A DNA stretch of 64,000 nt, from NCBI GenBank assembly GCA_963843285.1, contig CAWJJO010000001.1, forward strand, positions 62,001 through 126,000. The letters run 5' to 3'. This DNA is from CAZDDB01 sp963843285 (GTDB taxonomy: Bacteria > Acidobacteriota > HRBIN11 > JAKEFK01). Numbering within the stretch: position 1 is the stretch's first letter; each line of letters begins with the position of its first letter. Under the pieces are notes generated by a model. The model saw nothing but the letters and a program-made list of their open reading frames with translations, was not told the origin of the DNA and did no database searches. Below are positions 51,819 through 61,830 of this stretch, piece after piece. The translations under genes were made by a program, and so were the position numbers.

Positions 51819-52892
51819 ATGAGTACGGAAAGAGCACGAATCGGGCAGGGAGTAATTCTCGCAATCCTCTGCTTGCTGTTTCTGCTAGTAACTCGAAAGC
51901 TGCTAATCCCCGTTGGAATGGGCCTGCTGATTGCTATGATCTTTCGTCCCATTTATTTATGGCAATTGAGGCTTCTGAAGCAACGTTCCGGAATTGCCGC
52001 GGTTGAATGCACGATCCTGCTGACAGTCGGTGTTGTCTTTCCGATGACCTTGATCGGGTCGATTCTTGCAGATGATATTTCGCATCTGATCCAGTCAGTG
52101 ACCGGCCTGGTCCAGAGTCAACAGCAGGGTCAAGATCAGATTATGCAGTTCCCTATCGTTTCACGGATTTACGAGAGGCTGAAAGCATGGACAGGACTTT
52201 CAGATCAGGAGCTGCTGGAACGCGGACGACAGGTTGGGGTAGAAGCTCTTTCATTTATGACAAAGTTCGTCGGAGGGGTCGCAAGTTCACTTCCGGGCAA
52301 GGTTGCGGCTGTAATTTTCTTTTTGATTTCCTTTTACTACGGCCTCACGGATGGTGAGCGGTTCGCAGATTTTCTGCGTGGACTGCTTCCTTATTCAGAA
52401 AAGGAAACCGATGATTTGTTCAGGACAGTGCAAGGAATATCAAGAGGGGTAATTCTAGGAGCACTCGCCGCAGGAATTGTTCAGGGGACGATCATCGGAT
52501 TCGCGTACTGGTTTACCGGGATTCCGAGGCCTTTCTTCTTTGGCGTGTTAACCGTGATCTTTTCGTTCATTCCGCTCTTTGGCAGTTTGCCTACCGGGAT
52601 CGGTGGAGTCATCTATCTGCTTGCTACCCATCAGTATGCGGCTGCAATCGGAATGGGAATTGCATTTTTCCTCGCCTCCATCTCAGATAACGTTGTAAAG
52701 CCCTGGGTCTTGAGAGGTCAGGCGGAACTGCATCCCTTGCTCGGGCTGATCAGCGTTTTGGGCGGACTTGGTATCTTTGGGTTTTCCGGTATCTTCTTTG
52801 GACCGTTAATTGCAGCGCTGGCAGTTTCAGTTTTGCAGCTCTCCCGAAAAGACCACGGTGAAACAGTATCGAACCTACAGATCGCCGAGTAA
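51819..52892 (+). CDS. AI-2E-family (PerM-like) transporter
   Basis: 357 residues from ATG 51819 (MSTERARIGQG); an open stretch from TTG 51765 is repeat-derived. About eight membrane helices; VGMGLLIAMIFRPIYLWQLR, IIGFAYWFTGIPRPFFFGVLTVIFSFIPLFGSLPTGI and LHPLLGLISVLGGLGIFGFSGIFFGPLIAAL are the AI-2E signature. Substrates in this family are varied. Its 3' end overlaps the convergent DUF255 gene by 18 bases. Confidence 0.92.
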   Translation: MSTERARIGQGVILAILCLLFLLVTRKLLIPVGMGLLIAMIFRPIYLWQLRLLKQRSGIAAVECTILLTVGVVFPMTLIGSILADDISHLIQSVTGLVQSQQQGQDQIMQFPIVSRIYERLKAWTGLSDQELLERGRQVGVEALSFMTKFVGGVASSLPGKVAAVIFFLISFYYGLTDGERFADFLRGLLPYSEKETDDLFRTVQGISRGVILGALAAGIVQGTIIGFAYWFTGIPRPFFFGVLTVIFSFIPLFGSLPTGIGGVIYLLATHQYAAAIGMGIAFFLASISDNVVKPWVLRGQAELHPLLGLISVLGGLGIFGFSGIFFGPLIAALAVSVLQLSRKDHGETVSNLQIAE

Positions 52893-54986
52893 CTTCATCA
52901 TCGCTGATGCATCCGTTACGGGCGAATTGCAAACCTGATTGCGACAGACATAAGCGGTCGCCTTATTTTGAAGTGCGGTTTGTTGACGCGTAAACGGAGC
53001 GATCCGTGAAATCTCCGGGACGCCCCCACCTGCCGGCCGAAATAACAAGATCTTGTTTGGAAGGAATTCACTTCGGATCGATCGCAACATTTTCTGTGTG
53101 TCTTCCGCCTGCAATTTCCCGGTAACAACTACTTCAAACGATGGCCCAAATGCAAAATCCAGAGCTGTCATCAAGAATGAATAAGCAGACGGGGCCTGGC
53201 TCGCGCTTCGGGAGAATGCTCGCGCAATTTGCGCGGCACGCTGTTCCCAATCCGAATTTCCGGTGATCCGCGCGAGACGAAGAAGATTCAGCATCCCGAC
53301 CGAGTTTCCGGACGGAATTGCGCCATCGTATATTTCCTTGGACCGAACGAGCAGTTCTTCCCTCTGATCCGATGTGAAGAAAAAGCCTCCGTTTTGATCA
53401 TCCCAGAAATGATCCAAAGAGTACGTGTTCAACTCAATCGCAGTCTGGAGAATCGCTGGATCAAACGTCGCCTCATACAACTCCAACAACCCCCAGATAA
53501 GAAACGCGTAATCATCGATGTGCGCAGGAAGACCCGCGTCACCGGCGCGATATCTGTGAAGCAGTTCGCCATCCGGTTTACGAAGATTCTTCAAAATGAA
53601 GTCCACTGCGGATTTCGCTGCTTCCGCATACGCAGGCTCCTCGAATACCTGTGCCGCTTTTGCGAACGCCGCAATCATCAAGCCGTTCCAATCAGTAAGA
53701 ACTTTGTCATCCTTATGCGGATGGATCCGCTTCTTCCGGTATGAAAACAATCTCTCCCGGGAGACTTCCAGCCGCCGCTGGATTTCATCCGGAGGCATAC
53801 CAAGGTCGGCGCTGAGTTCTTCCCACGATTTGCTCAAATGTAAAATATTCTCTCCTGTCAGATGACCGATTGTTTGTTCGATGAAATTCCCTTCCTTTTT
53901 GACGTTGCTTGCCTTGAGAACGATGCGCGCGCCTTCAGTTTCCAGCAGCGATTCTATTTCCTCCGGCGTCCAGAGATAGAACTTTCCTTCCACACCTTCA
54001 CTGTCCGCATCCTCTGCGGAATAAAAACCTCCGGCAGGATCGGTCATGTCGCGAAGAACGTACGTCAGGACCTCCTGGGCTGTTTTCTTGTATTCATCTT
54101 TGTGCGTCGCTTGACACGTTTCCGTGTAGGCAAGCACCAGTAGAGCCTGATCGTAAAGCATCTTCTCGAAGTGCGGAACCAGCCAGTGACGATCAGTGGA
54201 ATACCGGTGAAACCCGAAACCGATGTGATCGTAAATTCCCCCGCGGCGCATTTGTTGCAAAGTTCGTTCAGTCATTTCCAGAGCTTTTGGATTCCCAGAC
54301 CGCTTCCAGTATCGAAGCAGGAAAAGAAACTGATGAGGAGTTGGAAACTTGGGAGCGCTGCCGAAACCGCCGTAGCTTTCATCGAATCGCTGATGCAGTT
54401 GTTCAAAACCGAGCCTTAGAACCGACGAATCGATTTCCTCACCCCCACTCTCCTGTGTGTTCTGTTGTAAGGCCAATACAATTTGATCCGCACTGTGGGC
54501 CACATCCTGATTTTTGTTTTTCCAGGCGTCTTGAATCCTGGGAATCAGTTCCATCATTCCAATTCGCCCAAAACGATCGTATTTGGGAATGTAGGTAGCC
54601 GCAAAAAAAGGCTTCTTGTCGGGTGTCATAATGATGGTGAGCGGCCAACCTCCGCTTCCGGTTGTCATCTGACACACCGTCATGTAGATGTTGTCGATAT
54701 CAGGCCGCTCCTCGCGATCGACCTTGATCGAAACAAACGCCTCATTCATGAGCCCGGCCACTTCCGGATCTTCAAAGGATTCCTGTTCCATCACGTGGCA
54801 CCAGTGACATGTGGAATAACCGATCGATAAAAAGACAGCTTTGTTTTCCGCACGCGCTTTTTCAAACGCTTCTTCGCCCCAGGGATACCAGTCCACGGGG
54901 TTGTATGCGTGCTGGAGCAGATAAGGACTCTTCTCATGGGCGAGACGGTTTGGAGTCTGATTGGTGCTGGATTCGGGAATGGACAT
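52875..54986 (-). CDS. DUF255 thioredoxin-like protein (YyaL/SPATA20 family)
   Basis: 703 residues. Residues about 10-170 are the thioredoxin-like DUF255 domain: NRLAHEKSPYLLQHAYNPVDWYPWGEEAF, STCHWCHVMEQESFEDPEVA (CHWC at the active-site position) and VDREERPDIDNIYM. The remainder is an alpha/alpha toroid like N-acyl-glucosamine epimerases (GGFGSAPKFPTPHQFLFLLRYW; HFEKMLYDQALLVLAY; VLTDWNGLMIAAFAKAA). Normal length; function in bacteria is unclear. Convergent overlap with the AI-2E gene leaves no room for a terminator between them. Confidence 0.94.
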   Translation of the reverse strand: MSIPESSTNQTPNRLAHEKSPYLLQHAYNPVDWYPWGEEAFEKARAENKAVFLSIGYSTCHWCHVMEQESFEDPEVAGLMNEAFVSIKVDREERPDIDNIYMTVCQMTTGSGGWPLTIIMTPDKKPFFAATYIPKYDRFGRIGMMELIPRIQDAWKNKNQDVAHSADQIVLALQQNTQESGGEEIDSSVLRLGFEQLHQRFDESYGGFGSAPKFPTPHQFLFLLRYWKRSGNPKALEMTERTLQQMRRGGIYDHIGFGFHRYSTDRHWLVPHFEKMLYDQALLVLAYTETCQATHKDEYKKTAQEVLTYVLRDMTDPAGGFYSAEDADSEGVEGKFYLWTPEEIESLLETEGARIVLKASNVKKEGNFIEQTIGHLTGENILHLSKSWEELSADLGMPPDEIQRRLEVSRERLFSYRKKRIHPHKDDKVLTDWNGLMIAAFAKAAQVFEEPAYAEAAKSAVDFILKNLRKPDGELLHRYRAGDAGLPAHIDDYAFLIWGLLELYEATFDPAILQTAIELNTYSLDHFWDDQNGGFFFTSDQREELLVRSKEIYDGAIPSGNSVGMLNLLRLARITGNSDWEQRAAQIARAFSRSASQAPSAYSFLMTALDFAFGPSFEVVVTGKLQAEDTQKMLRSIRSEFLPNKILLFRPAGGGVPEISRIAPFTRQQTALQNKATAYVCRNQVCNSPVTDASAMMKLLGDL

Positions 54987-55057
54987 GTGGGACTTTATTC
55001 CTTCTGAATCGTCGGAAGAATACTAAGGATGAAACATAATATCAAAAATGGCGAATA

Positions 55058-56911
55058 TCAATATTCTACTGTGACACACAGGTCGGATGTCGGGCTGCCT
55101 AACTCCGATCTTTTACTGCGGCCGCTCTCAGTTTGCATTTGCCAGCGAAAAGAATAACTGCCCGGCTGGAACGGAGTGGCAATCTGGAACGTCAACGTGA
55201 CTGACTCAGCCGGTGCAACCGACTGTTTCGCGGAGATTGGGATTCCGGTAATTCCCCAATGATTCGGCGCCAACGCGCATCCGGAGTTGTCCGCGGTCAG
55301 CTCGCTATCGAGCACATAATAAGGCCCGGCAGGGTCGCCAAATCGCCATGCGGTCGTGCCGGCGTTCGTCACACGAATCGAGACCATGTATGTCGTCCCT
55401 GCTTTCCAGGGTTGTGGTGGAAGGCTGACAATTTCGCAAGTAGCGTCCGCTCCTCGATCGGATCTGAGCGCCCTCACAATAAAAGAACCCTCCTGATCGA
55501 AAATGATCTTGTACTGGTCCGACAGAAAGGACTCGAGAGCCTTCCGCCATGATCTATTGCTGAAAAAAGCCGCTTCTCCTACAACAAACCTTCCTCCTGA
55601 GCTGATTCTCTCCGCAAATAAGGATTCGGAGGTTTCATCCGGATCCACAACCCACCCTTTTCGATGTGAGAGGTATAGCAAAGTTGGATCATTGCTGCCA
55701 AAACTGATGAGAAGCGCTTTTTCCGGAATTCCTGTTCGAGTTTCTTCGATCAATGGAGAGATCCTTGCGATCGCTTTTTCCTCCTCTCTTAAGCTCGCAA
55801 AATACCGTGATCCTGCGTTGATCAGTGTGCCGACTAGCAACAGAAACAAGAACACGGATTTTTTGCTGCTTAGAATTTTCTGATCCCAGAATTGCGCACA
55901 GGTTTTAGCGGCATAGACAACCGCAGGAATCATAAAAGGGAGTTGATAATAGGAGTGGACATAATTTCCTTTCGCTACGATCGCAAAAAAGACCAGTACA
56001 CCAAGAATCCAGAAATCAAAAAGCCTTTCCTCGGGTGATTTTCTTCGAAGGAAGAGACCGATCAAGAACAGCACAAACCCGAAGACAGCAAAATGCCGGA
56101 CTACGATCGATTGCAGCAATCTGTTCCAGAACTCCAAGGAAACGAGCAGTCCCCAATTACCCCACTTGTCCGTTCCGTATTGCCAGATTCCGAAGGTCAA
56201 TCCCGACTGCAGAAAGATCTGATGCGCATGGATGTACCACATGGCAACCGGAAGCATCACCAAAAAAAAGTACAGCCAGACAGAGTGCTGCAGGAGAAGC
56301 TTGCTCTTGAATTTCTGCCACGCAAGGTAGAGCAAGGGCAAACCAAGAAAAAGGGAAGGAATCTTTACTAAAATGGCGAGAGAGATGAAAAACGAAGAAA
56401 GCAGAAAGTCCCGCCATTTTTCCCGATCACACCATCGGGAAAAGAAATACACTCCGAGGATCGAAGACATCATCAACAAGGATTCTGCCTGAAAGCGTCT
56501 TCCGAAGAGTAGATTCATTGGAACAATCAAGAAAAGGAAACAGGACCACAGTCCTGTTGCGGCATCCACATGCTTGCGCACCAGCAGATACAAGAAATAA
56601 GAACCCGTCAACGAAAAAAGGATCGAAAGAAGCCTTCCGATCCATTCATGTACTCCACCTGCAGCCTTATATAGCAAAGATACTGTGTATGGGAAGATTG
56701 GGAACTCACACTCCACATAACCGGGAGATCGCCCGCCCCAGTCAATCTGCGGATACAGGAAACGGAAACCATTCTCATAGTAATTGCGCGCCATAGCTGC
56801 GGTATCGGCCTCTCTCCAGCCGTAGATGTCCGAATCGATCTGGTAGAGACGGAGCAGTGCGCCAAACACCAGGATCACAACGATCGCAACTTTCTTATGG
56901 GAATCGATCAT
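55058..56911 (-). CDS. GT39-type glycosyltransferase with C-terminal Ig-like domain
   Basis: 617 residues. Residues 1-380 have about ten membrane helices; the first outer loop YGWREADTAAMARNYYENGFRFLYPQIDWGGRSPGYVECEFPIFPYTVSLLY carries the Asp and Glu of PMT/ArnT-like enzymes, which use polyprenyl-linked sugar. Residues about 385-490 are a soluble region; residues about 490-617 (WKAGTTYMVSIRVTNAGTTAWRF...APAESVTLTFQIATPFQPGSYSFRWQMQTE) resemble an NBR1/Ig-like beta domain. The fusion suggests an acceptor- or surface-binding module. It is divergent from cstA. Confidence 0.87.
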   Translation of the reverse strand: MIDSHKKVAIVVILVFGALLRLYQIDSDIYGWREADTAAMARNYYENGFRFLYPQIDWGGRSPGYVECEFPIFPYTVSLLYKAAGGVHEWIGRLLSILFSLTGSYFLYLLVRKHVDAATGLWSCFLFLIVPMNLLFGRRFQAESLLMMSSILGVYFFSRWCDREKWRDFLLSSFFISLAILVKIPSLFLGLPLLYLAWQKFKSKLLLQHSVWLYFFLVMLPVAMWYIHAHQIFLQSGLTFGIWQYGTDKWGNWGLLVSLEFWNRLLQSIVVRHFAVFGFVLFLIGLFLRRKSPEERLFDFWILGVLVFFAIVAKGNYVHSYYQLPFMIPAVVYAAKTCAQFWDQKILSSKKSVFLFLLLVGTLINAGSRYFASLREEEKAIARISPLIEETRTGIPEKALLISFGSNDPTLLYLSHRKGWVVDPDETSESLFAERISSGGRFVVGEAAFFSNRSWRKALESFLSDQYKIIFDQEGSFIVRALRSDRGADATCEIVSLPPQPWKAGTTYMVSIRVTNAGTTAWRFGDPAGPYYVLDSELTADNSGCALAPNHWGITGIPISAKQSVAPAESVTLTFQIATPFQPGSYSFRWQMQTESGRSKRSELGSPTSDLCVTVEY

Positions 56912-57003
56912 CCCGATAGTCTAACACTGCCGAAGAAGCCGTTAGACTTTGATGGGTTTGACTTTTCTACCCGCGGCTGACGTATCTATGATTAAATAAT
57001 GCC

Positions 57004-58695
57004 GTGAGCATACCGTCCATCACAATCATATTTCTGATCGCACTTGCGTTTGGATATCGCTTCTACGGCAAGTTCGTCGAACGAAAATACAGTCTGGATG
57101 AGGAACTGCCCACACCTGCTGTAACAATCAATGACGGCCATGACTTTACTCCGACGAAGCCGTTCTACTTGATGGGACAGCATTTCAGCGCGATTGCTGC
57201 CGCAGGTCCCATCGCGGGTCCGATCATTGCGTCCCAGCAATTTGGCTGGCTTCCCTGTTTGCTATGGATTGGACTCGGCGTGATCTTTATTGGAGCGGTT
57301 CACGATTATTCCACTCTCATCGCATCGGTACGACATCAGGGCCGTTCCATCGCCGAAATTATTCGGCACCGGCTGGGCAACCGGGCCTGGTACGCCATGA
57401 TGTTGTTTATCTGGATTGCCCTTCTCTATGTAATCCTTGCATTCACGGACATTACGGCAAGCACGTTTATCGGAAAAAGCGAAGAACTGGAAGGCGGCGG
57501 GTTCACGTTCAATCCGGGCGGCGCAGTGGCCGCGGCAAGCACTGCATATCTTTTGCTCGCGATCCTCATGGGGATCATACAGAAGAAATGGAATCCGCCG
57601 CTTTTCTGGCAAACTGTTATTTTTGTGCCTGCATCCCTTACCGTTGTCTGGCTTGGAACGAGAATTTCCACGCTATTAATTTTGGACGCGAAGACCTGGA
57701 GTCTTCTGATTCTGGCATATTGTTTTGTGGCATCGCTCCTGCCTCTCTGGCTGCTTCTGCAGCCGCGCGGATATCTGGGCGGCTTTATTCTGTACATTGC
57801 TCTTTCCGTTGGGGTGATCGGTCTGTTTTTTGGAGGATACCCGATTCAGCAAAAAGCGTTCATTACGTGGAATACGCCCGGTGTTCTGACCGGTTCCTTG
57901 TTTCCGTTTCTATTTGTAACGATTGCATGCGGCGCTTGTTCTGGCTTTCACGGACTGGTAGCTTCGGGAACTACATCGAAACAAATTGAGCGTGAGGCGC
58001 ATTGCAAACCGGTCGGTTATGGAAGCATGCTGCTGGAAGGCCTGGTCGCACTGATCGCGTTGGCCACGGTGATGATTGCCGTTCCTTCCAGTTTGACCGG
58101 GTTGGCGCCGGGAAAGATTTACGGAAACGGGATCGGGCGATTTTTAACGATATTGATCGGCGAAAAGAATTATTATTTTGCCGCGACTTTCGGCGCGATG
58201 GCATTCTCGACTTTTGTTTTTGATACGCTGGATGTGGCAACCCGATTGGGACGATATATTTTGCAGGAATTGTTTTCGATAGAAGGACGCAAGGGCGCGA
58301 TCATCGGGACCGCAATGACGATTCTTCCTCCCGGACTCCTGCTCCTGGTTTCGCAAGAGGGCGCATATAAGATGTTCTGGACTCTTTTCGGAACCAGCAA
58401 TCAGCTTCTCGCGGCCCTCAGCCTTCTTGGCATTTCGATCTGGCTGAAGATGTCCGGACGTTCCTCGTGGTTTGTGGTAATTCCTATGCTCTTTGTAATG
58501 ACCATCACGCTCTGGTCGCTTTCAGTTCAGGCAAGCTGGGCGTTCAAAGCTGTAATCAAAGAAGGATTTGCATTCAACACAACTTTGATGAACGGGCTGA
58601 TCTGCATGGTTTTGATCTTTCTTGCGGCAATGATGATTGTGGAAGCCCTGCGCGCCCGCGGCCAGCATGTAAAAGTCCCGGAGCGCCAGTTCTAA
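57004..58695 (+). CDS. cstA: carbon starvation protein CstA
   Basis: 563 residues and about fifteen membrane helices. GYRFYGKFVERKYSLDEELPTPAVTINDGHDFTPTKPFYLMGQHFSAIAAAGPIAGPIIASQQFGWLPCLLWIGLG, VHDYSTLIASVRHQGRSIAEI and CGACSGFHGLVASGTTSKQIEREAHCKPVGYGSML are diagnostic. Family members take up peptides or pyruvate. The GTG start at 57004 is read as Met; TTGACT at 56958 lacks a good -10. It is shorter than E. coli CstA (about 700) but normal for many other phyla. Confidence 0.95.
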   Translation: MSIPSITIIFLIALAFGYRFYGKFVERKYSLDEELPTPAVTINDGHDFTPTKPFYLMGQHFSAIAAAGPIAGPIIASQQFGWLPCLLWIGLGVIFIGAVHDYSTLIASVRHQGRSIAEIIRHRLGNRAWYAMMLFIWIALLYVILAFTDITASTFIGKSEELEGGGFTFNPGGAVAAASTAYLLLAILMGIIQKKWNPPLFWQTVIFVPASLTVVWLGTRISTLLILDAKTWSLLILAYCFVASLLPLWLLLQPRGYLGGFILYIALSVGVIGLFFGGYPIQQKAFITWNTPGVLTGSLFPFLFVTIACGACSGFHGLVASGTTSKQIEREAHCKPVGYGSMLLEGLVALIALATVMIAVPSSLTGLAPGKIYGNGIGRFLTILIGEKNYYFAATFGAMAFSTFVFDTLDVATRLGRYILQELFSIEGRKGAIIGTAMTILPPGLLLLVSQEGAYKMFWTLFGTSNQLLAALSLLGISIWLKMSGRSSWFVVIPMLFVMTITLWSLSVQASWAFKAVIKEGFAFNTTLMNGLICMVLIFLAAMMIVEALRARGQHVKVPERQF

Positions 58696-58865
58696 CAGGT
58701 TCGCCACTTCCATCCAGCAATTTAAAGCTGATCTCTCGCTAACAGGATTTCAGCAGCCCCGCGGCTTTCTTACCCGTTTCCTGCCAATTCATTGATCTAT
58801 GACACTGCAAACGATTCCGGAGTGTAAGACAGCGGCCGGCGAACGCCCGAGCTCAGAGGATTTGC

Positions 58866-59213
58866 CTAGTAAATGGCTTTTACTTTTAGACCTGCAAGTC
58901 TGACGAGGTACAGTGCCGTTTCTCGGTATTGTCCTTTCGTGGGACACCATCTGTCTACGAGGTGATACTTTCCTGAATTAACCGTTTCAACAACCCACTG
59001 CGCCCCATCTAATCCGACGATGTCCGTTTTTTCCTTTGTAAGTAATTGCCAGAACCTAATTTTGTTCATCATTTCAAGAAAACTGTCCACCTGATCTTTG
59101 CGAACAGCCACTGTCTCATTAACAATCAGTTTTCCAGGGTCGTAACCACCCGCGCCATCGGAGATTTTCTTGTAGATCAGACCGGTCCCTTCAGGATCAA
59201 GTACGAGGCGCAA
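58866..59213 (-). pseudogene. 5'-truncated hypothetical gene (likely remnant)
   Basis: The only usable start is TTG 59213, giving 115 residues (LRLVLDPEGTGLIYKKISDGAGGYD...DGAQWVVETVNSGKYHLVDRWCP...). The frame continues upstream as NCSTGDAFKL, which reads as natural protein, until a stop inside the end of the response-regulator gene. No start codon or ribosome site fits that part. Homologous proteins, as I recall them, are longer with an N-terminal export signal. So the 5' end seems lost, perhaps when the regulator gene came to lie here. A functional short protein from TTG cannot be excluded. Confidence 0.5.
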
Positions 59214-59238
59214 TTTGAAGGCGTCGCCCGTGCTGCAA

Positions 59239-60576
59239 TTAACTCGGTCTTTCGATACCGTACCGTTTCATTTTCTTGTACAGGTGACTTCGCTCGAGGC
59301 CCAGGATGCGGGCGACCTTGCTGATATGCCAGCGGTTCTCTTCCAATGCCTTGCGGATCAGCTCCCGTTCGGTATCCTCAAGCTTCGAATACAGTAGAGA
59401 GTCCGGCGAAGATTCGCGACGCACCGGGAGCACGCGTCTTACCTGTGCCGCGCCGATTGTATCCTCTGCTGTGAGAATCGCCAGACGCTCGACCAGGTTT
59501 CGCAACTCCCGGATATTTCCCGGATAATTGTATGCGCAAAGTAGTTCCATAGCCTCTTCCGAAATGCCTTTCATCTTGATGTTATTTTCGGGACAAATGC
59601 GATCCAGAAAATGACGGATCATCGACGGAATATCCTCCCGATGATCGCGAAGAGCCGGTACCTCGATTGGAAATACATTGAGCCGGTAATACAAATCTTC
59701 CCGGAAAGTTCCTTTTTTCACCTCTTCTTCCAGCTTCCGGTTCGTTGCAGCGAGAATTCGGACATCCACCTTCATTTCTTTCTGGCCGCCCACGCGTTGA
59801 ATTTCGTTCTCCTGAAGAGCGCGCAGTATTTTTGGCTGAAGCGAAAGCGGAATTTCACCAATTTCATCCAGAAAAAGCGTTCCTTCATCGGCTTGCTCAA
59901 ACTTTCCGATTCGCTGCTGAAGCGCCCCCGTGAAAGCTCCCCTTTCATGGCCGAACAACTCGCTTTCAAACAATTCTTGCGGGATGGCCGCACAGTTCAC
60001 CTTGACGAAAGACTTCTCGCGCCGTGCGCTCTTCCGGTGAATCCCATAGGCGACGAGCTCTTTGCCGGTACCGCTCTCTCCGGTAATCAACACACGACTG
60101 TTCTTTCCCGCAACCAGATCGATTTGTTCTCTGAGCTGGCGCATGATTGCGGACTCACCTACCAGTTCATACTTCCGGTCGAGCTCACGGAATGTTTCCG
60201 ATTTTTCCCGGTTCAGACGAAATAACTGGTTTGCGTTTCTCACTGCGATCAGCAGCTTTTCCTCATCCGCGGGCTTTTCAAAAAAATCAAAGGCGCCTTT
60301 CTTAATCGCTTCCACCGCCTTCCCCGTGGTGCCGTGAGCGGTCAACAAGATCACGGGGAGATAAGGATCCATCTCCTTTATTTTCTCCAGCGTCTGGATT
60401 CCATCCAGATCCGGCAACCGCAAATCCAAAATCACACAATCAAACGAAGCCTTCCGCAATTGCAATAGCGCTTCCTCCGCAGTTTCCACAGCGGCGGCAC
60501 TGTTTCCATGCAATTCGAAAAAACGACTCAGCGAGGTGCGAATATTTTTTTCATCATCGACAATGAGAATTCTCAT
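59239..60576 (-). CDS. sigma-54-dependent NtrC-family response regulator
   Basis: 445 residues. Receiver domain: ILIVDDEKNIR, phospho-acceptor in CVILDLRLPDLDG, Thr/Lys in VILLTAHG and FFEKPA. AAA+ domain: GESGTGKELVA, GAFTGALQ (the sigma-54 contact), GTLFLDEIGE, and RLNVFPIEVPALRDHREDI. C-terminal Fis-type helix-turn-helix: NRWHISKVARILGLERSHLYKKMKRYGI. Activates sigma-54 promoters. No histidine kinase is adjacent, so the input is unknown; it follows the PPP-phosphatase gene by 25 bases. Confidence 0.96.
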   Translation of the reverse strand: MRILIVDDEKNIRTSLSRFFELHGNSAAAVETAEEALLQLRKASFDCVILDLRLPDLDGIQTLEKIKEMDPYLPVILLTAHGTTGKAVEAIKKGAFDFFEKPADEEKLLIAVRNANQLFRLNREKSETFRELDRKYELVGESAIMRQLREQIDLVAGKNSRVLITGESGTGKELVAYGIHRKSARREKSFVKVNCAAIPQELFESELFGHERGAFTGALQQRIGKFEQADEGTLFLDEIGEIPLSLQPKILRALQENEIQRVGGQKEMKVDVRILAATNRKLEEEVKKGTFREDLYYRLNVFPIEVPALRDHREDIPSMIRHFLDRICPENNIKMKGISEEAMELLCAYNYPGNIRELRNLVERLAILTAEDTIGAAQVRRVLPVRRESSPDSLLYSKLEDTERELIRKALEENRWHISKVARILGLERSHLYKKMKRYGIERPS

Positions 60577-60601
60577 ATGAATAGGAACGATCAGACCAAC
60601 T

Positions 60602-61801
60602 TTAATTGTTGGGATTGGTTTGCGTTTCCGGCATCAGCTTCATCGTATCATCCAGATAAATCGCCGAGAACACTCCGCTTTCTACCTGCAACGCAGAAAC
60701 CCTGCCCGTAGGAACATACGCGGTATTCATTCCGGTATCGATGAGAAACACTGCGCCGCCAAAACGAGTATGAATGCGCCCATCTTCTTGCACGGAGTGT
60801 CCACCAACAAAATGCCGGACATGATACTGCTGCAGTAAAGCGGAGATTTGCGGCGCGCCTTGCGCATCGGACCATTCGGCATACCCGCGAAACCAGACAG
60901 GGCCGTCACTGCGAACGCAGAGCCAGCCGGCAAGGGAAAGAAAATCCCGCAATTTTCTGAACGTAACTGCCTCCTCTGGATCCGGGTTCTTGATTTTTGA
61001 AATACGGTCATATTCTTCCTTCGCAGCAGCGAGCATCTCGTCCAGTGTGAAAAACGGCAAGATGATATTTTGCTCACTCAAGAAAGCCAATGAGTCGTCA
61101 AACAGCCGGATCTCTTTTTTCACTTGCTGATTGATTGCGTCTACCTTCATTCCTCCCAGTGTTGGACTGATTCCACCATGCAGAAAAATAATTCCGTCCA
61201 GCTCCGCAACGACCGAACGTTTTCTCAGCCAGCGTCCGTATTTTCCATCCGGTGAAAACGCCATTCTGTGCTCAAGAAAACCGGGAGGATGTGTCTTCAT
61301 CCACTGTTCCTTAGAATCGCCTGGAAGCTCTGGAAGAGTACGCTTTTTTCTCCACTTTACGTATTGATCAAATGCCTGCTGCCGGCGTTTTTCGGTATCT
61401 GCACCCCCATAACTGGCAAACTCCTGTTGAGATACATAGCGAAGATCTCCCATGATATTCATGATTTCGTGGTTGCCGTTCAGGCCAATCACCCGCCCCT
61501 TTTTACGACCCGCTTCCCCTTCCAGCGCCATCAGCAAATCCATGGCTGCCTTGCTCTTCGGACCACGATCCAGGATGTCACCTATTTGAACCAGGATGGA
61601 TGTTCCACCAATCCAATGAAGCTGTGAGTCGATCAATTCCACCTTTTGAAGAATCGCGATAAACGCATCACAAGCGCCATGAATGTCACCGACTGCAATA
61701 ATGCGAGCCTGCAGAACTGTGCCGGACGTCTGCAAGACAAAAAGAACGGCAATCAGACCAATCAGCCATTTCCATCTGGAGTTCATTCTGCGAATAAACA
61801 T
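60602..61801 (-). CDS. exported PPP-type metallophosphatase (Shewanella-like phosphatase type)
   Basis: 399 residues from ATG 61801 (ATG 61786 is also possible). An N-terminal hydrophobic helix (WLIGLIAVLFVLQTSGTVL) indicates export or membrane anchoring. PPP motifs in order: GDIHG (38-42), GDILDRG (74-80), GNHE (109-112), LHGGISPTLGG and GGHSVQEDG. These are the metal-binding residues of Ser/Thr-specific PPP phosphatases, close to bacterial/plant Shewanella-like phosphatases. Its insert between GNHE and the HGG motif is long. It is divergently placed, 89 bases from an exported kinase-like gene, so the two may act on the same phosphorylated substrate (inference). Confidence 0.87.
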   Translation of the reverse strand: MFIRRMNSRWKWLIGLIAVLFVLQTSGTVLQARIIAVGDIHGACDAFIAILQKVELIDSQLHWIGGTSILVQIGDILDRGPKSKAAMDLLMALEGEAGRKKGRVIGLNGNHEIMNIMGDLRYVSQQEFASYGGADTEKRRQQAFDQYVKWRKKRTLPELPGDSKEQWMKTHPPGFLEHRMAFSPDGKYGRWLRKRSVVAELDGIIFLHGGISPTLGGMKVDAINQQVKKEIRLFDDSLAFLSEQNIILPFFTLDEMLAAAKEEYDRISKIKNPDPEEAVTFRKLRDFLSLAGWLCVRSDGPVWFRGYAEWSDAQGAPQISALLQQYHVRHFVGGHSVQEDGRIHTRFGGAVFLIDTGMNTAYVPTGRVSALQVESGVFSAIYLDDTMKLMPETQTNPNN

Positions 61802-61830
61802 ACTTGAATTATCAGGTGAAATCCATTCGT

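Noticed and set aside
58751..58772. Terminator after cstA
   Set aside because: The AGCC-CCGC-GGCT stem is only four pairs long and followed by a weak T-run, so I do not call it.
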